Part shown: positions 44,026 through 64,000 of the stretch, piece by piece | How positions within the stretch are numbered: position 1 is the first letter of the stretch | Layout: every line of letters starts with the position of its first letter | Assembly: GCA_963741505.1 (NCBI GenBank) | Contig: CAVUIJ010000041.1 | Span: 62,001-126,000 of the forward strand | Direction of reading: 5' to 3' | Source: JAKFWF01 sp963741505 | GTDB lineage: Bacteria > Pseudomonadota > Alphaproteobacteria > Rhizobiales > Hyphomicrobiaceae | DNA: 64,000 nt | The notes under the pieces: model-generated | Seen by the model: only the letters and a program-made list of their open reading frames with translations | Databases searched by the model: none | What the model was told of the DNA's origin: nothing | Translations under genes and position numbers: made by a program

Positions 44026-44454
44026 ATGGCGAAGAAGATCGACGGCTACATCAATCTGCAAGTGCCGGCCGGCAAGGCTAATCCCTCGCCGCCGATCGGC
44101 CCCGCGCTCGGTCAGCGCGGCGTCAATATCATGGAATTCTGCAAGGCGTTCAACGCCAAGACCAAGGACATGGAGCCGGAAACCCCTATCCCGGTGAAGA
44201 TCACGGTGTTCTCGGACCGTTCGTTCACGTTCGAGATGCGCACGCCGCCGGCGAGCTTCTTTCTCAAGAAGGCCGCCAAGATCAATGCCGGCAGCAAGAC
44301 GCCGGGTGTGACCAGCGCCGGCACGGTGACGATGGCGCAATGTCTGGAGATCGCCAAGACCAAGCTCAAGGATCTCAATACCGACAACGTCGAGCAGGCC
44401 GCCCGCACGATCGCCGGCTCGGCCCGGTCGATGGGCATCCAGGTGACGGAGTAA
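44026..44454 (+). CDS. rplK: 50S ribosomal protein L11
   Basis: 142 residues with the L11 signatures: INLQVPAGKANPSPPIGPAL, GQRGVNIMEFCKAFNAKT and the C-terminal RNA-binding domain (SAGTVTMAQCLEIAKTKLKD; IAGSARSMGIQVTE). ATG 44026 after CAGGGGAG. Part of the GTPase-associated centre. Followed by rplA after 4 bases. Confidence 0.98.
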   Translation: MAKKIDGYINLQVPAGKANPSPPIGPALGQRGVNIMEFCKAFNAKTKDMEPETPIPVKITVFSDRSFTFEMRTPPASFFLKKAAKINAGSKTPGVTSAGTVTMAQCLEIAKTKLKDLNTDNVEQAARTIAGSARSMGIQVTE

Positions 44455-44458
44455 GATC

Positions 44459-45169
44459 ATGAGCAAAGCTGGCAAACGTATCCGCACTGCCCGCGAGGGC
44501 GTTATTCGCGAGAAGTCCTATGGTCTCGAAGAGGCCGTGAAGCTGGTCAAGGCTGGTGCCAAGGCGAAATTCGACGAGACCGTCGACATCGCCATGAACC
44601 TCGGCGTCGATCCCAAGCACGCCGATCAGATGGTTCGCGGCGTCTGCAACCTGCCGAACGGCTCGGGCCGTACCCTCAAGGTCGCCGTGTTCGCGCGCGG
44701 CGCCAAGGCGGAAGAGGCCAAGGCCGCCGGTGCCGACGTGGTCGGTGCCGAGGATCTGGTCGAAAGCGTGTCGAAGGGCACGATCAACTTCGACCGCTGC
44801 ATCGCAACGCCCGACATGATGGGCCTCGTCGGTCGCCTCGGCAAGGTGCTGGGTCCGCGCGGCCTGATGCCGAACCCGCGCGTCGGCACCGTCACCATGG
44901 ACGTTGCCACTGCGGTCAAGGGCGCCAAGGGCGGCGCCGTCGAGTTCCGCGTCGAAAAGGCCGGCATCGTGCATGCCGGCGTTGGCAAGGTCAGTTTCAC
45001 CGAGGCCGCACTTGCCGAGAACATCCGCGCCTTCGTCGATGCCGTCAACAAGGCGAAGCCGGCCGGCTCCAAGGGTACTTATCTGAAGAAGGTCGCGATC
45101 AAGTCGACGATGGGACCCGGCGTCAAGGTCGACCAGGCGAGCGTGCTTGGCGCTTCGCCGCACAACTGA
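44459..45169 (+). CDS. rplA: 50S ribosomal protein L1
   Basis: 236 residues, close to the usual 230. L1 motifs: KFDETVDIAMNLGVDPKHAD, GSGRTLKVAVFARGAKAEEA, FDRCIATPDMMGLVGRLGKV-LGPRGLMPNP and the terminal KSTMGPGVKVDQ. L1 forms the mobile stalk at the ribosomal E site and is an autoregulator. Confidence 0.98.
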   Translation: MSKAGKRIRTAREGVIREKSYGLEEAVKLVKAGAKAKFDETVDIAMNLGVDPKHADQMVRGVCNLPNGSGRTLKVAVFARGAKAEEAKAAGADVVGAEDLVESVSKGTINFDRCIATPDMMGLVGRLGKVLGPRGLMPNPRVGTVTMDVATAVKGAKGGAVEFRVEKAGIVHAGVGKVSFTEAALAENIRAFVDAVNKAKPAGSKGTYLKKVAIKSTMGPGVKVDQASVLGASPHN

Positions 45170-45270
45170 AGTTCTGCCGGAGCCTGTGAAATGGGCTCTG
45201 GACCAATGGGCGGGCCGTGACAGGCCCGCACTAGAGGCAGTCGCCGCGAAAGCGGCAATTGCCTCGACCC

Positions 45271-45405
45271 TGTCCGAGACTGCAGGCGCCGCCCTTCGCC
45301 AGAAGGGCAGCTTAATCCCCGGACACTTCCGCGGGGGCCAGCATGAGACGGGAGACAACCCGCTAATTGCCGGGTCCCAATCGGGACTCAGCGGTTTCGG
45401 TTTGA
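45271..45405 (+). ncRNA. L10 (rplJ) leader, autoregulatory mRNA structure
   Basis: The 392-bp gap between rplA and rplJ contains the typical alphaproteobacterial L10-leader elements: GAGACTGCAGGCG, an AGAAGGGCAGCTTAATCCCC segment, CCAGCATGAGACGGG, and a hairpin GTCCC-AATC-GGGAC. The L10-L12 complex binds such leaders to repress rplJL translation. The bases after 45405 form a further stem near CTGGCGGC and reach the GTG start. Confidence 0.65.
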
Positions 45406-45561
45406 CACTCTCCGGGCACGCTCCGTCAGGCCTTGATCGGCCAGGCGGGCGGACAGGTGAAGCGGTCTTGAAGGTGCCAGGGATTGCCTGGCGGCTGCAA
45501 GATCAAACTGCAACCGGCCACGGATCGTATGCGATCCGGGGCACTAGCTAGGAGAGCATAA

Positions 45562-46071
45562 GTGGACAGAGCTGCGAAAGCAGAGCTCGTGACCGCGCTC
45601 CACGACGTGTTCAAGGACACGGGCGTGGTCGTTGTTGCCCACTATGCCGGTATGACAGTCGCCCAGATGACCGACTACCGCCGCAAAGTCAAAGCGGCGG
45701 GCGGCTCTGTGCGGGTGGCCAAGAACCGGCTGGCGAAGATCGCAGCGAAGGATACGGACAGCGCCGCAATCGTGCATCTCTTCAAGGGTCAGACCTGTCT
45801 GGCCTACTCGAAGGATCCGATCGCAGCAGCCAAGGTCGCCGTGGATTATGCCAAGACGAATGACAAGCTCGTCATTCTCGGCGGCACCATGGGTCGGACC
45901 GTCCTCGATCCGGCGAATGTGAAAGCTCTCGCCGCGCTGCCTTCGCTGGATGAACTGCGGGCCAAGCTGATCGGCCTCCTGAACGCGCCGGCGACCAAGA
46001 TCGCCCGCACGGTCATGGAGCCGGGCGCCAAGCTCGCACGCGTGATCCAGGCGAAAGCAGCCCAAGGGTAA
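45562..46071 (+). CDS. rplJ: 50S ribosomal protein L10
   Basis: 169 residues from GTG 45562, which follows GGAGAG. L10 motifs: AELVTALHDVFKDTGVVVVA, YRRKVKAAGGSVRVAKNRLA and the C-terminal helix that binds L12 (NAPATKIARTVMEPGAKLAR). Preceded by the L10 leader and followed by rplL. Confidence 0.97.
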   Translation: MDRAAKAELVTALHDVFKDTGVVVVAHYAGMTVAQMTDYRRKVKAAGGSVRVAKNRLAKIAAKDTDSAAIVHLFKGQTCLAYSKDPIAAAKVAVDYAKTNDKLVILGGTMGRTVLDPANVKALAALPSLDELRAKLIGLLNAPATKIARTVMEPGAKLARVIQAKAAQG

Positions 46072-46154
46072 TGACGAAAACCACAGCGCTGGGCAAACGA
46101 TGCTCCGGCAAATTCGACACCTATGAACGTTCAAACCGATAAGGAAACCAGACC

Positions 46155-46526
<372 letters not shown>

Positions 46527-46644
46527 GTGTGCAGGTTGGGTTGGGCCGGCCAACTTGCCGGTCGCAACCCGACATTTTTCGGGCGGTGCTCGAAATTGTT
46601 GGGTTACGGACGCAAGCGGGCATCCTAACCCAACCTACTTGTCC

Positions 46645-46690
46645 ATCGCTATTCAACGGCCCTCTGGTCGGTGGGCCGTTGAATAGCGAT
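46645..46690 (+). promoter_or_regulatory. Perfect 17-bp hairpin between rplL and rpoB
   Basis: ATCGCTATTCAACGGCC (46645-46661) and its exact reverse complement (46674-46690) enclose a 12-base loop. No T run follows, so it is not a normal terminator. Position matches the E. coli rplL-rpoB gap, which has an attenuator and an RNase III site, so an RNA-processing or attenuation role is plausible. Confidence 0.6.
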
Positions 46691-46764
46691 CAAATGCAAC
46701 ATCTGGCGGGTACCGGGTCCACTTTCCCGGCGGCCCCGCCAGCATATGAAGGAGCGGACACGGC

Positions 46765-50922
<4,158 letters not shown>

Positions 50923-51069
50923 GCGCTTGAGGCGAGGGATCTGGTGCCGGCCGATGCCGGTCGATCCCTCGCAGTTGCCTCGGTCCGCCACGTGGATCGA
51001 GGGCCAATACTACGCCGACCCCATGAGCCCCTAGCGAAGCCGCCCCCTTCGCCGACAGGAGATCAGCCG

Positions 51070-55285
<4,216 letters not shown>

Positions 55286-55314
55286 CGCCGACGGTCTCGC
55301 GGTACTGACGACTT

Positions 55315-55339
55315 GAACGGGGGCCGTTGGCCCTCGTTC
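55315..55339 (+). terminator. Hairpin after rpoC, probable terminator
   Basis: GAACGGGGGCC and GGCCCTCGTTC form an 11-bp stem (one G-U pair) around GTT, followed by TTCGTTT. It lies 30 bases after the rpoC stop and should separate the rpoBC transcript from the next operon. Confidence 0.6.
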
Positions 55340-55416
55340 TTCGTTTCCAGGCATGGCTGCCGCTGGCTGCGACTGCGGAATAGCAAAAAAAAAGCACAGG
55401 CAAGGCCTGAGAACTG

Positions 55417-55445
55417 TTGACCGCGCTTAATCGTGTGTATATGAC
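55417..55445 (+). promoter_or_regulatory. Candidate promoter of the rpsL-rpsG-fusA-tuf operon
   Basis: TTGACC (55417-55422), 17 bases, TATGAC (55440-55445). It lies in the 398-bp gap between rpoC and rpsL, after a terminator, where the str-operon promoter is expected. The rest of the gap to 55683, likely a long leader, shows no gene. Confidence 0.5.
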
Positions 55446-55683
55446 CAGCGCAACTCTCACGGTCAGGTGGTAGGCCAATTTGCTCAGGCGCTTGCGCCGC
55501 GCAGGTCTAGACACTGCCGTATCCAAGCAGAGACACATATTCGGGCCCATGACCCGCCGCTCCTGCCAAGGAGTACGGGTCCTCTGGATTTCGAGCTGGG
55601 CGATCGCAGTCGCGATGCCCGGCTGCTAGGCTTGACGCTGCTTGCGCTTTGCAGGCAGCGCCACAGAACGGACAAGGGCATCA

Positions 55684-56054
55684 TGCCGACGATACAGCAG
55701 CTGATCCGCAAGCCGCGGACGCCGAAGACCTACCGGGAGAAGTCCCGCCACATGGAGGCGTGCCCGCAGAAACGCGGCGTTTGCACGCGCGTCTATACGA
55801 CGACGCCGAAGAAGCCCAACTCGGCGCTGCGCAAGGTCGCCAAGATCCGCCTGACCAATGGCTTCGAGGTCATCGGCTACATCCCCGGCGAAGGCCACAA
55901 CCTGCAGGAGCACTCGGTCGTCCTGATCCGCGGCGGTCGCGTCAAGGATCTGCCGGGCGTTCGCTACCACATCATCCGCGGCGTGCTCGACACCCAAGGC
56001 GTCGGCGACCGCAAGCAGCGCCGGTCGAAGTACGGCGCCAAGCGGCCGAAGTAA
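55684..56054 (+). CDS. rpsL: 30S ribosomal protein S12
   Basis: 123 residues, the typical size. TPKKPNSALRKVAKIRLTNG and GRVKDLPGVRYHIIRGVLDT are intact, so the lysines where streptomycin-resistance changes usually occur are wild type. S12 controls decoding accuracy. First gene of the str operon. Confidence 0.99.
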
Positions 56055-56125
56055 TCGTCGGGTGGCGCTCGCTGTCGCGTCCGCCACTACAACTCATGCA
56101 ATTTGGAATTTGAGGGCAGTACGCC

Positions 56126-56596
56126 ATGTCCCGTCGTCACAAGGCAGAGAAACGCGAAGTCAACCCGGATCCCAAATTCGGGGACCTGGTGCTGACCAAG
56201 TTCATGAATGCGGTGATGGAGCAGGGCAAGAAGTCGGTCGCCGAGCAGATCGTCTACGGTGCGCTGGAGCGCATGGAGCAGAAGGCGAAGTCGGACCCGA
56301 TCGTCATGTTCCGCTCGGCACTGGAAAACGTCATGCCGGCCGTGGAAGTGCGGTCGCGCCGCGTCGGCGGCGCCACCTACCAGGTGCCGGTCGAAGTGCG
56401 CAACGAGCGTCGTCAGGCGCTCGCCATCCGCTGGATCATCATCGCGGCACGCGCACGCAACGAGAATACGATGGTGGAGCGGTTGTCCGGCGAGCTGCTC
56501 GATGCCGCCAATAACCGCGGCACGGCGGTAAAGAAGCGGGAAGACACGCACAAGATGGCGGAAGCCAATCGCGCTTTCTCGCACTATCGCTGGTAA
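56126..56596 (+). CDS. rpsG: 30S ribosomal protein S7
   Basis: 156 residues with S7 motifs: SRRHKAEKREVNPDPKFGDL, VMFRSALENVMPAVEVRSRR-VGGATYQVPVEV and RAFSHYRW at the end. It binds the 3' domain of 16S rRNA and usually autoregulates the str operon. 21 bases upstream of fusA. Confidence 0.98.
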   Translation: MSRRHKAEKREVNPDPKFGDLVLTKFMNAVMEQGKKSVAEQIVYGALERMEQKAKSDPIVMFRSALENVMPAVEVRSRRVGGATYQVPVEVRNERRQALAIRWIIIAARARNENTMVERLSGELLDAANNRGTAVKKREDTHKMAEANRAFSHYRW

Positions 56597-56617
56597 AGAA
56601 ATTCGGAGGCTCGAGCC

Positions 56618-58696
<2,079 letters not shown>

Positions 58697-58803
58697 CCGC
58701 CCTGGTGCCGGTGGTCGGGCGTGAGCCTGATCAACGAGGCACCGGCGAGAAGGTAACCGCTGCAGCTAATTAGAACCATCAAGTCGAACTGAGGAGAGCC
58801 TCC

Positions 58804-59994
<1,191 letters not shown>

Positions 59995-60011
59995 CCGAGA
60001 AACGCAAGCAT

Positions 60012-60035
60012 GAACCGGGCGAGGGCGCCCGGTTC
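60012..60035 (+). terminator. Hairpin after tuf, terminator or attenuator
   Basis: GAACCGGGCG and CGCCCGGTTC form a perfect 10-bp stem around AGGG, followed by TTAGCTT. It lies in the 68-bp gap between tuf and rpsJ. T content is low, so some readthrough into the S10 operon is likely. Confidence 0.6.
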
Positions 60036-60062
60036 TTAGCTTGAACCTGTGAGTTAGCGACT

Positions 60063-60371
60063 ATGAACGGCCAAAACATCCGCATCCGGCTCAAGGCGTT
60101 CGATCATCGAATTCTCGATGCTTCGACGCGCGAGATCGTGAACACCGCGAAACGCACCGGCGCGGAAGTGCGCGGGCCGATCCCGCTGCCGACGCGCAAG
60201 GAGATGTTCACGGTGAACCGCTCCCCGCACATCGATAAGAAAAGCCGCGAGCAGTTCGAGATGCGCACGCACAAGCGCCTGCTCGATATCGTCGATCCGA
60301 CCCCGCAGACCGTGGACGCGCTGATGAAGCTCGACCTCGCGGCCGGCGTGGATGTCGAAATCAAGCTTTAA
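60063..60371 (+). CDS. rpsJ: 30S ribosomal protein S10
   Basis: 102 residues with S10 motifs: NIRIRLKAFDHRILDASTRE, GAEVRGPIPLPTRKEMFTVN and RSPHIDKKSREQFEMRTHKR. ATG 60063. It starts the S10 ribosomal-protein operon. Confidence 0.98.
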   Translation: MNGQNIRIRLKAFDHRILDASTREIVNTAKRTGAEVRGPIPLPTRKEMFTVNRSPHIDKKSREQFEMRTHKRLLDIVDPTPQTVDALMKLDLAAGVDVEIKL

Positions 60372-60381
60372 GTGGGGAATG

Positions 60382-60437
60382 GGGAGTAGGGAGTGGGGAA
60401 TAGGGGCGCAGCGTTACTGGCCCCACTCCCTACTCCC
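60382..60437. repeat. G-rich/C-rich inverted repeat between rpsJ and rplC
   Basis: GGGAGTAGGGAGTGGGG (60382-60398) is the exact reverse complement of CCCCACTCCCTACTCCC (60421-60437), with a 22-base loop. Further partial GGGGA(A/G)T units flank both arms. It looks like a dispersed intergenic repeat (REP/MITE-like) placed inside the S10 operon. Confidence 0.7.
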
Positions 60438-60471
60438 AACTCCCTACTCCCTCACCAGAGGAACAGGACCC

Positions 60472-61183
60472 ATGAGGTCAGGATTAATTGCCCAGAAAGT
60501 GGGAATGACCCGCATCTTCACGGATGGCGGTGAGCATATCCCGGTGACCGTGCTGAAGGTGGACACCTGCCAGGTGATCGCCCATCGCACCACCGACTTC
60601 GAACGGCTATACCGCGCTGCAGCTGGGCGTCGGCAGCCGCAAGCCGACCAACGTCAGCAAGGCCGAGCGCCAGCATTTCGCGGTCGCCAACGTCGAGCCG
60701 AAGCGCAAGGTGGTCGAGTTCCGGGTGACGCCTGAGAACATGATCGCCGTCGGCTCCGAGCTGACCGTCAACCACTTCGTCACCGGCCAGCTCGTCGACG
60801 TGACCGGCACCAACCAGGGCAAGGGCATGGCCGGCCCGATGAAGCGCTGGAACTTCTCCGGTCTGCGCGCCACCCACGGCGTGTCGATCAGCCACCGCAG
60901 CCACGGCTCGACCGGTCAGCGCCAGGATCCCGGCAAGGTGTTCAAGGGCAAGAAGATGGCCGGCAACATGGGCAATATGCGTGTCACCACGCAGAACCTG
61001 CAGGTCGTCAAGACCGACGTCGAGCGCGGGCTCGTCATGATCAAGGGCGCGGTTCCCGGCACCAAGGGCGGCTGGGTTCTGATCCGCGACGCGATCAAGA
61101 AGCCGCTGCACAAGGATGCGCCGAAGCCGGGTGCGTTCAAGGCAGCAGCGGCCTCGCCGGCTGCCGCCGCGGCGAAGGAGTGA
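60472..61183 (+). CDS. rplC: 50S ribosomal protein L3, one +1 frameshift
   Basis: ATG 60472 begins RSGLIAQKVGMTRIFTDGGE; the frame shifts at about 60598 (TT). Without one T it reads HRTTDSNGYTALQLGVGSRK and goes on through MKRWNFSGLRATHGVSISHR-SHGSTGQRQDPGKVFKGKKM to the stop at 61183, about 236 residues. L3 lies near the peptidyl-transferase centre. Essential, so the shift is probably a sequence error. Confidence 0.97.
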
Positions 61184-61188
61184 TCGTC

Positions 61189-61810
61189 ATGCAAGCGAAT
61201 GTCACCACCATCGAGAATGCCTCTGCCGGCACGGTCGAGCTTCCCGACGCCATCTTCGGCCTCGAGCCGCGGCAGGACCTGATCCAGCGCATGGTCCGCT
61301 GGCAGCTCCTGAAGCGCATGGCCGGCACGCATCATGCCCAGGACCGTTCGGAAGTGAACGTCACCGGCAAGAAGATGTACAAGCAGAAGGGTACCGGCAG
61401 CGCCCGCCACGGCGACAAGTCGGTGCCGCAGTGGCGCGGCGGCGGCAAGGCCTTCGGGCCGAAGCCGCGCAGCCATGAGATCGGCCTCACCAAGAAGGTA
61501 CGCGCGCTGGCGTTTGCGCCATGCGCTGTCGGCCAAGGCCCGGGCTGGAGAGATCGTGGTTCTCGATGCGGCCAAGTCGGTTTCCGGCAAAACCGGCGAC
61601 CTGCGCCAGAGCTTCTCGAAGCTGCACCTCGACAATGCGCTTATCATCGATGGCGCCGAACTCGACGTGCCGTTCGCGCGGGCCGCCCGCAACCTGCCCA
61701 ACATCGACGTGCTGCCGGTCCAGGGCATCAACGTCTACGACATCCTGCGCCGCAAGAAGCTGGTGCTGACCAAGGCCGCGGTCCAGGCGCTGGAGGCGCG
61801 CTTCAAATGA
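61189..61810 (+). CDS. rplD: 50S ribosomal protein L4, one +1 frameshift
   Basis: ATG 61189 is preceded by GAAGGAG. First part: IFGLEPRQDLIQRMVRWQLL, YKQKGTGSARHGDKSVPQWR. The shift lies in TTT 61513-61515; removing one T restores VRALALRHALSAKARAGEIV and the remainder to 61810, giving 206 residues. L4 lines the exit tunnel. Its TGA overlaps the rplW ATG. Confidence 0.97.
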
Positions 61811-62100
61811 ACAAGCTCAAATCCTACGACGTCATCATCGCGCCGGTGATCACCGAAAAGGCGACCATGGCGTCCGAATACAACCAGGTCGTGTTCAAGG
61901 TGCGTCCCGACGCATCGAAGAGCGACATCAAGAAGGCGGTCGAGCAGCTGTTCAACGTCAAGGTCAAGGCTGTCAACACGCTGGTCCGCAAGGGCAAGCT
62001 AAAGCAGTTCCGCGGCCTGCATGCATTGCAGAGCGACACCAAGAAGGCCGTTGTCACGCTCGAGGCGGGTCACGCCATTGACGTCACGACGGGCCTGTGA
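61807..62100 (+). CDS. rplW: 50S ribosomal protein L23
   Basis: 97 residues with L23 features: YDVIIAPVITEKATMASEYN, FKVRPDASKSDIKKAVEQLF and VKAVNTLVRKGKLKQFRG. Docking site for trigger factor and SRP at the tunnel exit. Starts in a 4-bp overlap with rplD. Confidence 0.98.
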   Translation: MNKLKSYDVIIAPVITEKATMASEYNQVVFKVRPDASKSDIKKAVEQLFNVKVKAVNTLVRKGKLKQFRGLHALQSDTKKAVVTLEAGHAIDVTTGL

Positions 62101-62110
62101 GGGTAGTTAC

Positions 62111-62932
62111 ATGGCACTGAAGACCTATCGTCCGACGACCCCGAGCCTGCGCCATCTGGTGCAGATCGACCGCAGCGGCCTGTGGAAGGGCGCTCCGGTG
62201 AAGATCCTCGTCGAGGGCAAGTCCAAGACCGGCGGCCGCAATACCGATGGACGCATCACCATGCGCCACATCGGTGGCGGCCATAAGCAGTCGTACCGGC
62301 TGGTGGATTTCCGCCGCCGCAAGCACGACATGCCGGCCGTGGTCGAGCGCCTCGAGTACGATCCGAACCGCACTGCCTTCATCGCGCTCGTCAAGTACCA
62401 GGACGGCGAGATGTCCTACATCCTGGCGCCGCAGCGCCTTGCCGTCGGTGACAGCGTGGTGTCGGGCGAGAAGGTCGACGTGAAGCCCGGCAACGCCATG
62501 CCGCTGGCCTCGATGCCGATCGGCACCATCGTCCATAACGTCGAACTGAAAGTCGGCCGCGGTGGCCAGCTGGCGCGCTCGGCCGGCTCCTACGTTCAGC
62601 TCGTCGGCCGCGACAGCGGCTGGGCGGTGCTGAAGCTCAATTCCGGCGAAACCCGCAAGGTTCGCGCCGAGTGCATGGCCTCGATCGGCGCGGTGTCGAA
62701 CCCCGACCATTCCAACACCGTGGTCGGCAAGGCCGGTCGCACCCGCTGGCTGGGCAAGCGATCGACCGTCCGCTCGATCGCGATGAACCCGGTCGACCAT
62801 CCCAACGGCGGCCGCACCAAGGGCGGCAAGCACTGGGCCACGCCGTGGGGCAAGCCGACCAAGGGCTACAAGACGCGCAAGAACAAGAGCACGGACAAGT
62901 TCATCATTCGCGGCCGCCAGGCCAAGAAATAA
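62111..62932 (+). CDS. rplB: 50S ribosomal protein L2
   Basis: 273 residues, start ATG 62111. L2 motifs: ALKTYRPTTPSLRHLVQIDR, GRITMRHIGGGHKQSYRLVD and the C-terminal AMNPVDHPNGGRTKGGKHWA with the essential histidine region. Needed for subunit joining and peptidyl-transferase activity. Confidence 0.99.
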   Translation: MALKTYRPTTPSLRHLVQIDRSGLWKGAPVKILVEGKSKTGGRNTDGRITMRHIGGGHKQSYRLVDFRRRKHDMPAVVERLEYDPNRTAFIALVKYQDGEMSYILAPQRLAVGDSVVSGEKVDVKPGNAMPLASMPIGTIVHNVELKVGRGGQLARSAGSYVQLVGRDSGWAVLKLNSGETRKVRAECMASIGAVSNPDHSNTVVGKAGRTRWLGKRSTVRSIAMNPVDHPNGGRTKGGKHWATPWGKPTKGYKTRKNKSTDKFIIRGRQAKK

Positions 62933-62956
62933 TCGGGCGCGAGGAGTTTCTCAACG

Positions 62957-63235
62957 ATGACACGTTCTGTTTGGAAGGGCCCGTTCATCGACGGCTATCT
63001 GCTGAAGAAGGCAGAGAAGGTGCGCGCGTCGGGTCGCAACGAGGTGATCAAGATCTGGACCCGGCGGTCGACGATCCTGCCGCAGTTCGTCGGGCTCACC
63101 TTCGGCGTCTACAATGGCCACAAGCATATCCCGGTCAACGTCTCGGAAGAGATGATCGGCATGAAGTTCGGCGAGTTCTCCCCGACCCGTACGTTCACGG
63201 GGCACGGCGGCGACAAAAAAGCCGTCAGGAAGTGA
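62957..63235 (+). CDS. rpsS: 30S ribosomal protein S19
   Basis: 92 residues: TRSVWKGPFIDGYLLKKAEK, IKIWTRRSTILPQFVGLTFG and MKFGEFSPTRTFTGHGGDKK. In the 30S head near S13. GGAG upstream of ATG 62957. Confidence 0.99.
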   Translation: MTRSVWKGPFIDGYLLKKAEKVRASGRNEVIKIWTRRSTILPQFVGLTFGVYNGHKHIPVNVSEEMIGMKFGEFSPTRTFTGHGGDKKAVRK

Positions 63236-63252
63236 GAGGCTGAGAACATCCC

Positions 63253-63645
63253 ATGGGCAAGCCGAAACGCGAGCGCAGCCTGAAAGACACGGAAGCTCAG
63301 GCGGTGGCGAAGAACCTTCGGGTGTCGCCGCAGAAGCTCAACCTTGTCGCCGGTCTGATCCGCGGCAAGAAGGTCAACCAGGCGATCGCCGACCTCGAGT
63401 TCTCGAGAAAGCGCATCGCCGACGACGTTCGCAAGGTCGTGATGTCGGCAGTCGCCAACGCCGAGAACAACCACGGCCTCGACGTCGACGACCTGGTCGT
63501 CGCCGAAGCGCACGTCGGCAAGAACCTCGTGATGAAGCGCATGCATCCGCGCGGCCGCGGCCGCATGGGCGCGATCATGAAGCCGTTCTCGCAGATCACC
63601 GTCATCGTGCGCGAAGTGAAGCCCGTCGCCGAGAAGGAAGCTTAA
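63253..63645 (+). CDS. rplV: 50S ribosomal protein L22
   Basis: 130 residues: AQAVAKNLRVSPQKLNLVAG, LIRGKKVNQAIADLEFSRKR and the tunnel-loop MKRMHPRGRGRMGAIMKPFS. It reaches into the exit tunnel where macrolides bind; the loop looks normal. Confidence 0.99.
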   Translation: MGKPKRERSLKDTEAQAVAKNLRVSPQKLNLVAGLIRGKKVNQAIADLEFSRKRIADDVRKVVMSAVANAENNHGLDVDDLVVAEAHVGKNLVMKRMHPRGRGRMGAIMKPFSQITVIVREVKPVAEKEA

Positions 63646-63649
63646 TCCC

Positions 63650-64000
63650 ATGGGTCACAAGGTAAATCCGATCGGTCTGCGCGTCGGCATCAACCGTACC
63701 TGGGACAGCCGCTGGTTCGCCGGCCGCCAGGAGTACGGCCGCCTCCTCCACGAGGACATGGCGATCCGCAAGCAGATCCTGAAGCAGCAGCGCACCGCCG
63801 GCATCTCCAAGGTGGTGATCGAGCGGCCGCACAAGAAGTGCCGGGTCACGGTCTATTCGGCAAGGCCAGGCGTGCTGATCGGCAAAAAGGGCGCCGACAT
63901 CGAGAAGATGAAGGGTGAACTGACCGGCCTCACCGCCTCGGAAGTGCACCTCAACATCGTCGAGATCCGCAAGCCCGAGATCGACGCCACCCTGGTCGCC
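63650..64000 (+). CDS. rpsC: 30S ribosomal protein S3, 5' part only
   Basis: The first 117 residues, from ATG 63650: GHKVNPIGLRVGINRTWDSR, IERPHKKCRVTVYSARPGVL and the KH-domain GXXG loop (IGKKGADIEK). The gene runs off the right edge of the window. Confidence 0.98.
   Translation, partial: MGHKVNPIGLRVGINRTWDSRWFAGRQEYGRLLHEDMAIRKQILKQQRTAGISKVVIERPHKKCRVTVYSARPGVLIGKKGADIEKMKGELTGLTASEVHLNIVEIRKPEIDATLVA

Overview
The window comes from a GC-rich alphaproteobacterium. Gene order, flagellar gene content and ribosomal proteins point to Hyphomicrobiales (Rhizobiales), probably near Bradyrhizobium/Xanthobacteraceae; genus cannot be set from the sequence alone. The two ends look like core chromosome, and the middle (about 17.3-42.5 kb) is a patchwork of accessory DNA.

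Region 1 (1-17.3 kb) is a flagellar cluster on the + strand: end of flgG, flgA, flgI, a motE-like gene, flgH, fliL, fliP, two tandem flagellins with related 5' leaders, then fliF, fliH, motB, motC, fliK, fliG and fliM. A PilZ-domain gene (- strand) and an uncharacterised membrane-anchored gene follow. Many junctions overlap by 4 bp, so translation is probably coupled. The genes cover rod, P ring, L ring, export gate, MS ring, C ring, stator, hook-length ruler and filament.

Region 2 (17.3-28 kb) holds an EamA transporter, two XRE regulators, a PAS_5-like protein, a GNAT-like protein and two copies of an undescribed small-protein family. It also has two IS110-family elements, one inserted inside an IS1380 transposase gene so that its target can be rebuilt, plus IS21 and IS1380 scraps. 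Region 3 (28-42.5 kb) begins with a 3' half of initiator tRNA-Met beside a P4-type integrase. It carries HigBA toxin-antitoxin, a nucleotidyltransferase-fold protein, AlpA/CopG-type remnants, a secreted trypsin-like protease, a GGDEF-EAL enzyme, a TauE/SafE permease, an unrecognised enzyme-like gene, an intact IS1182 element and a truncated IS110 gene. It ends at two facing tRNA halves (Pro-CGG and Gly-TCC) about 100 bp apart.

Region 4 (42.8-64 kb) is the conserved transcription/translation block: tRNA-Trp, secE, nusG, rplKA, rplJL, rpoBC, rpsL, rpsG, fusA, tuf, rpsJ, rplC, rplD, rplW, rplB, rpsS, rplV and the start of rpsC.

A window-wide oddity is eight +1 frameshifts in six genes (flgI three times; fliP, motB, rpoC, rplC and rplD once each). 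Each is explained by one extra base in a short homopolymer. Because rpoC, rplC and rplD are essential, these are most likely read or assembly errors rather than pseudogenes.
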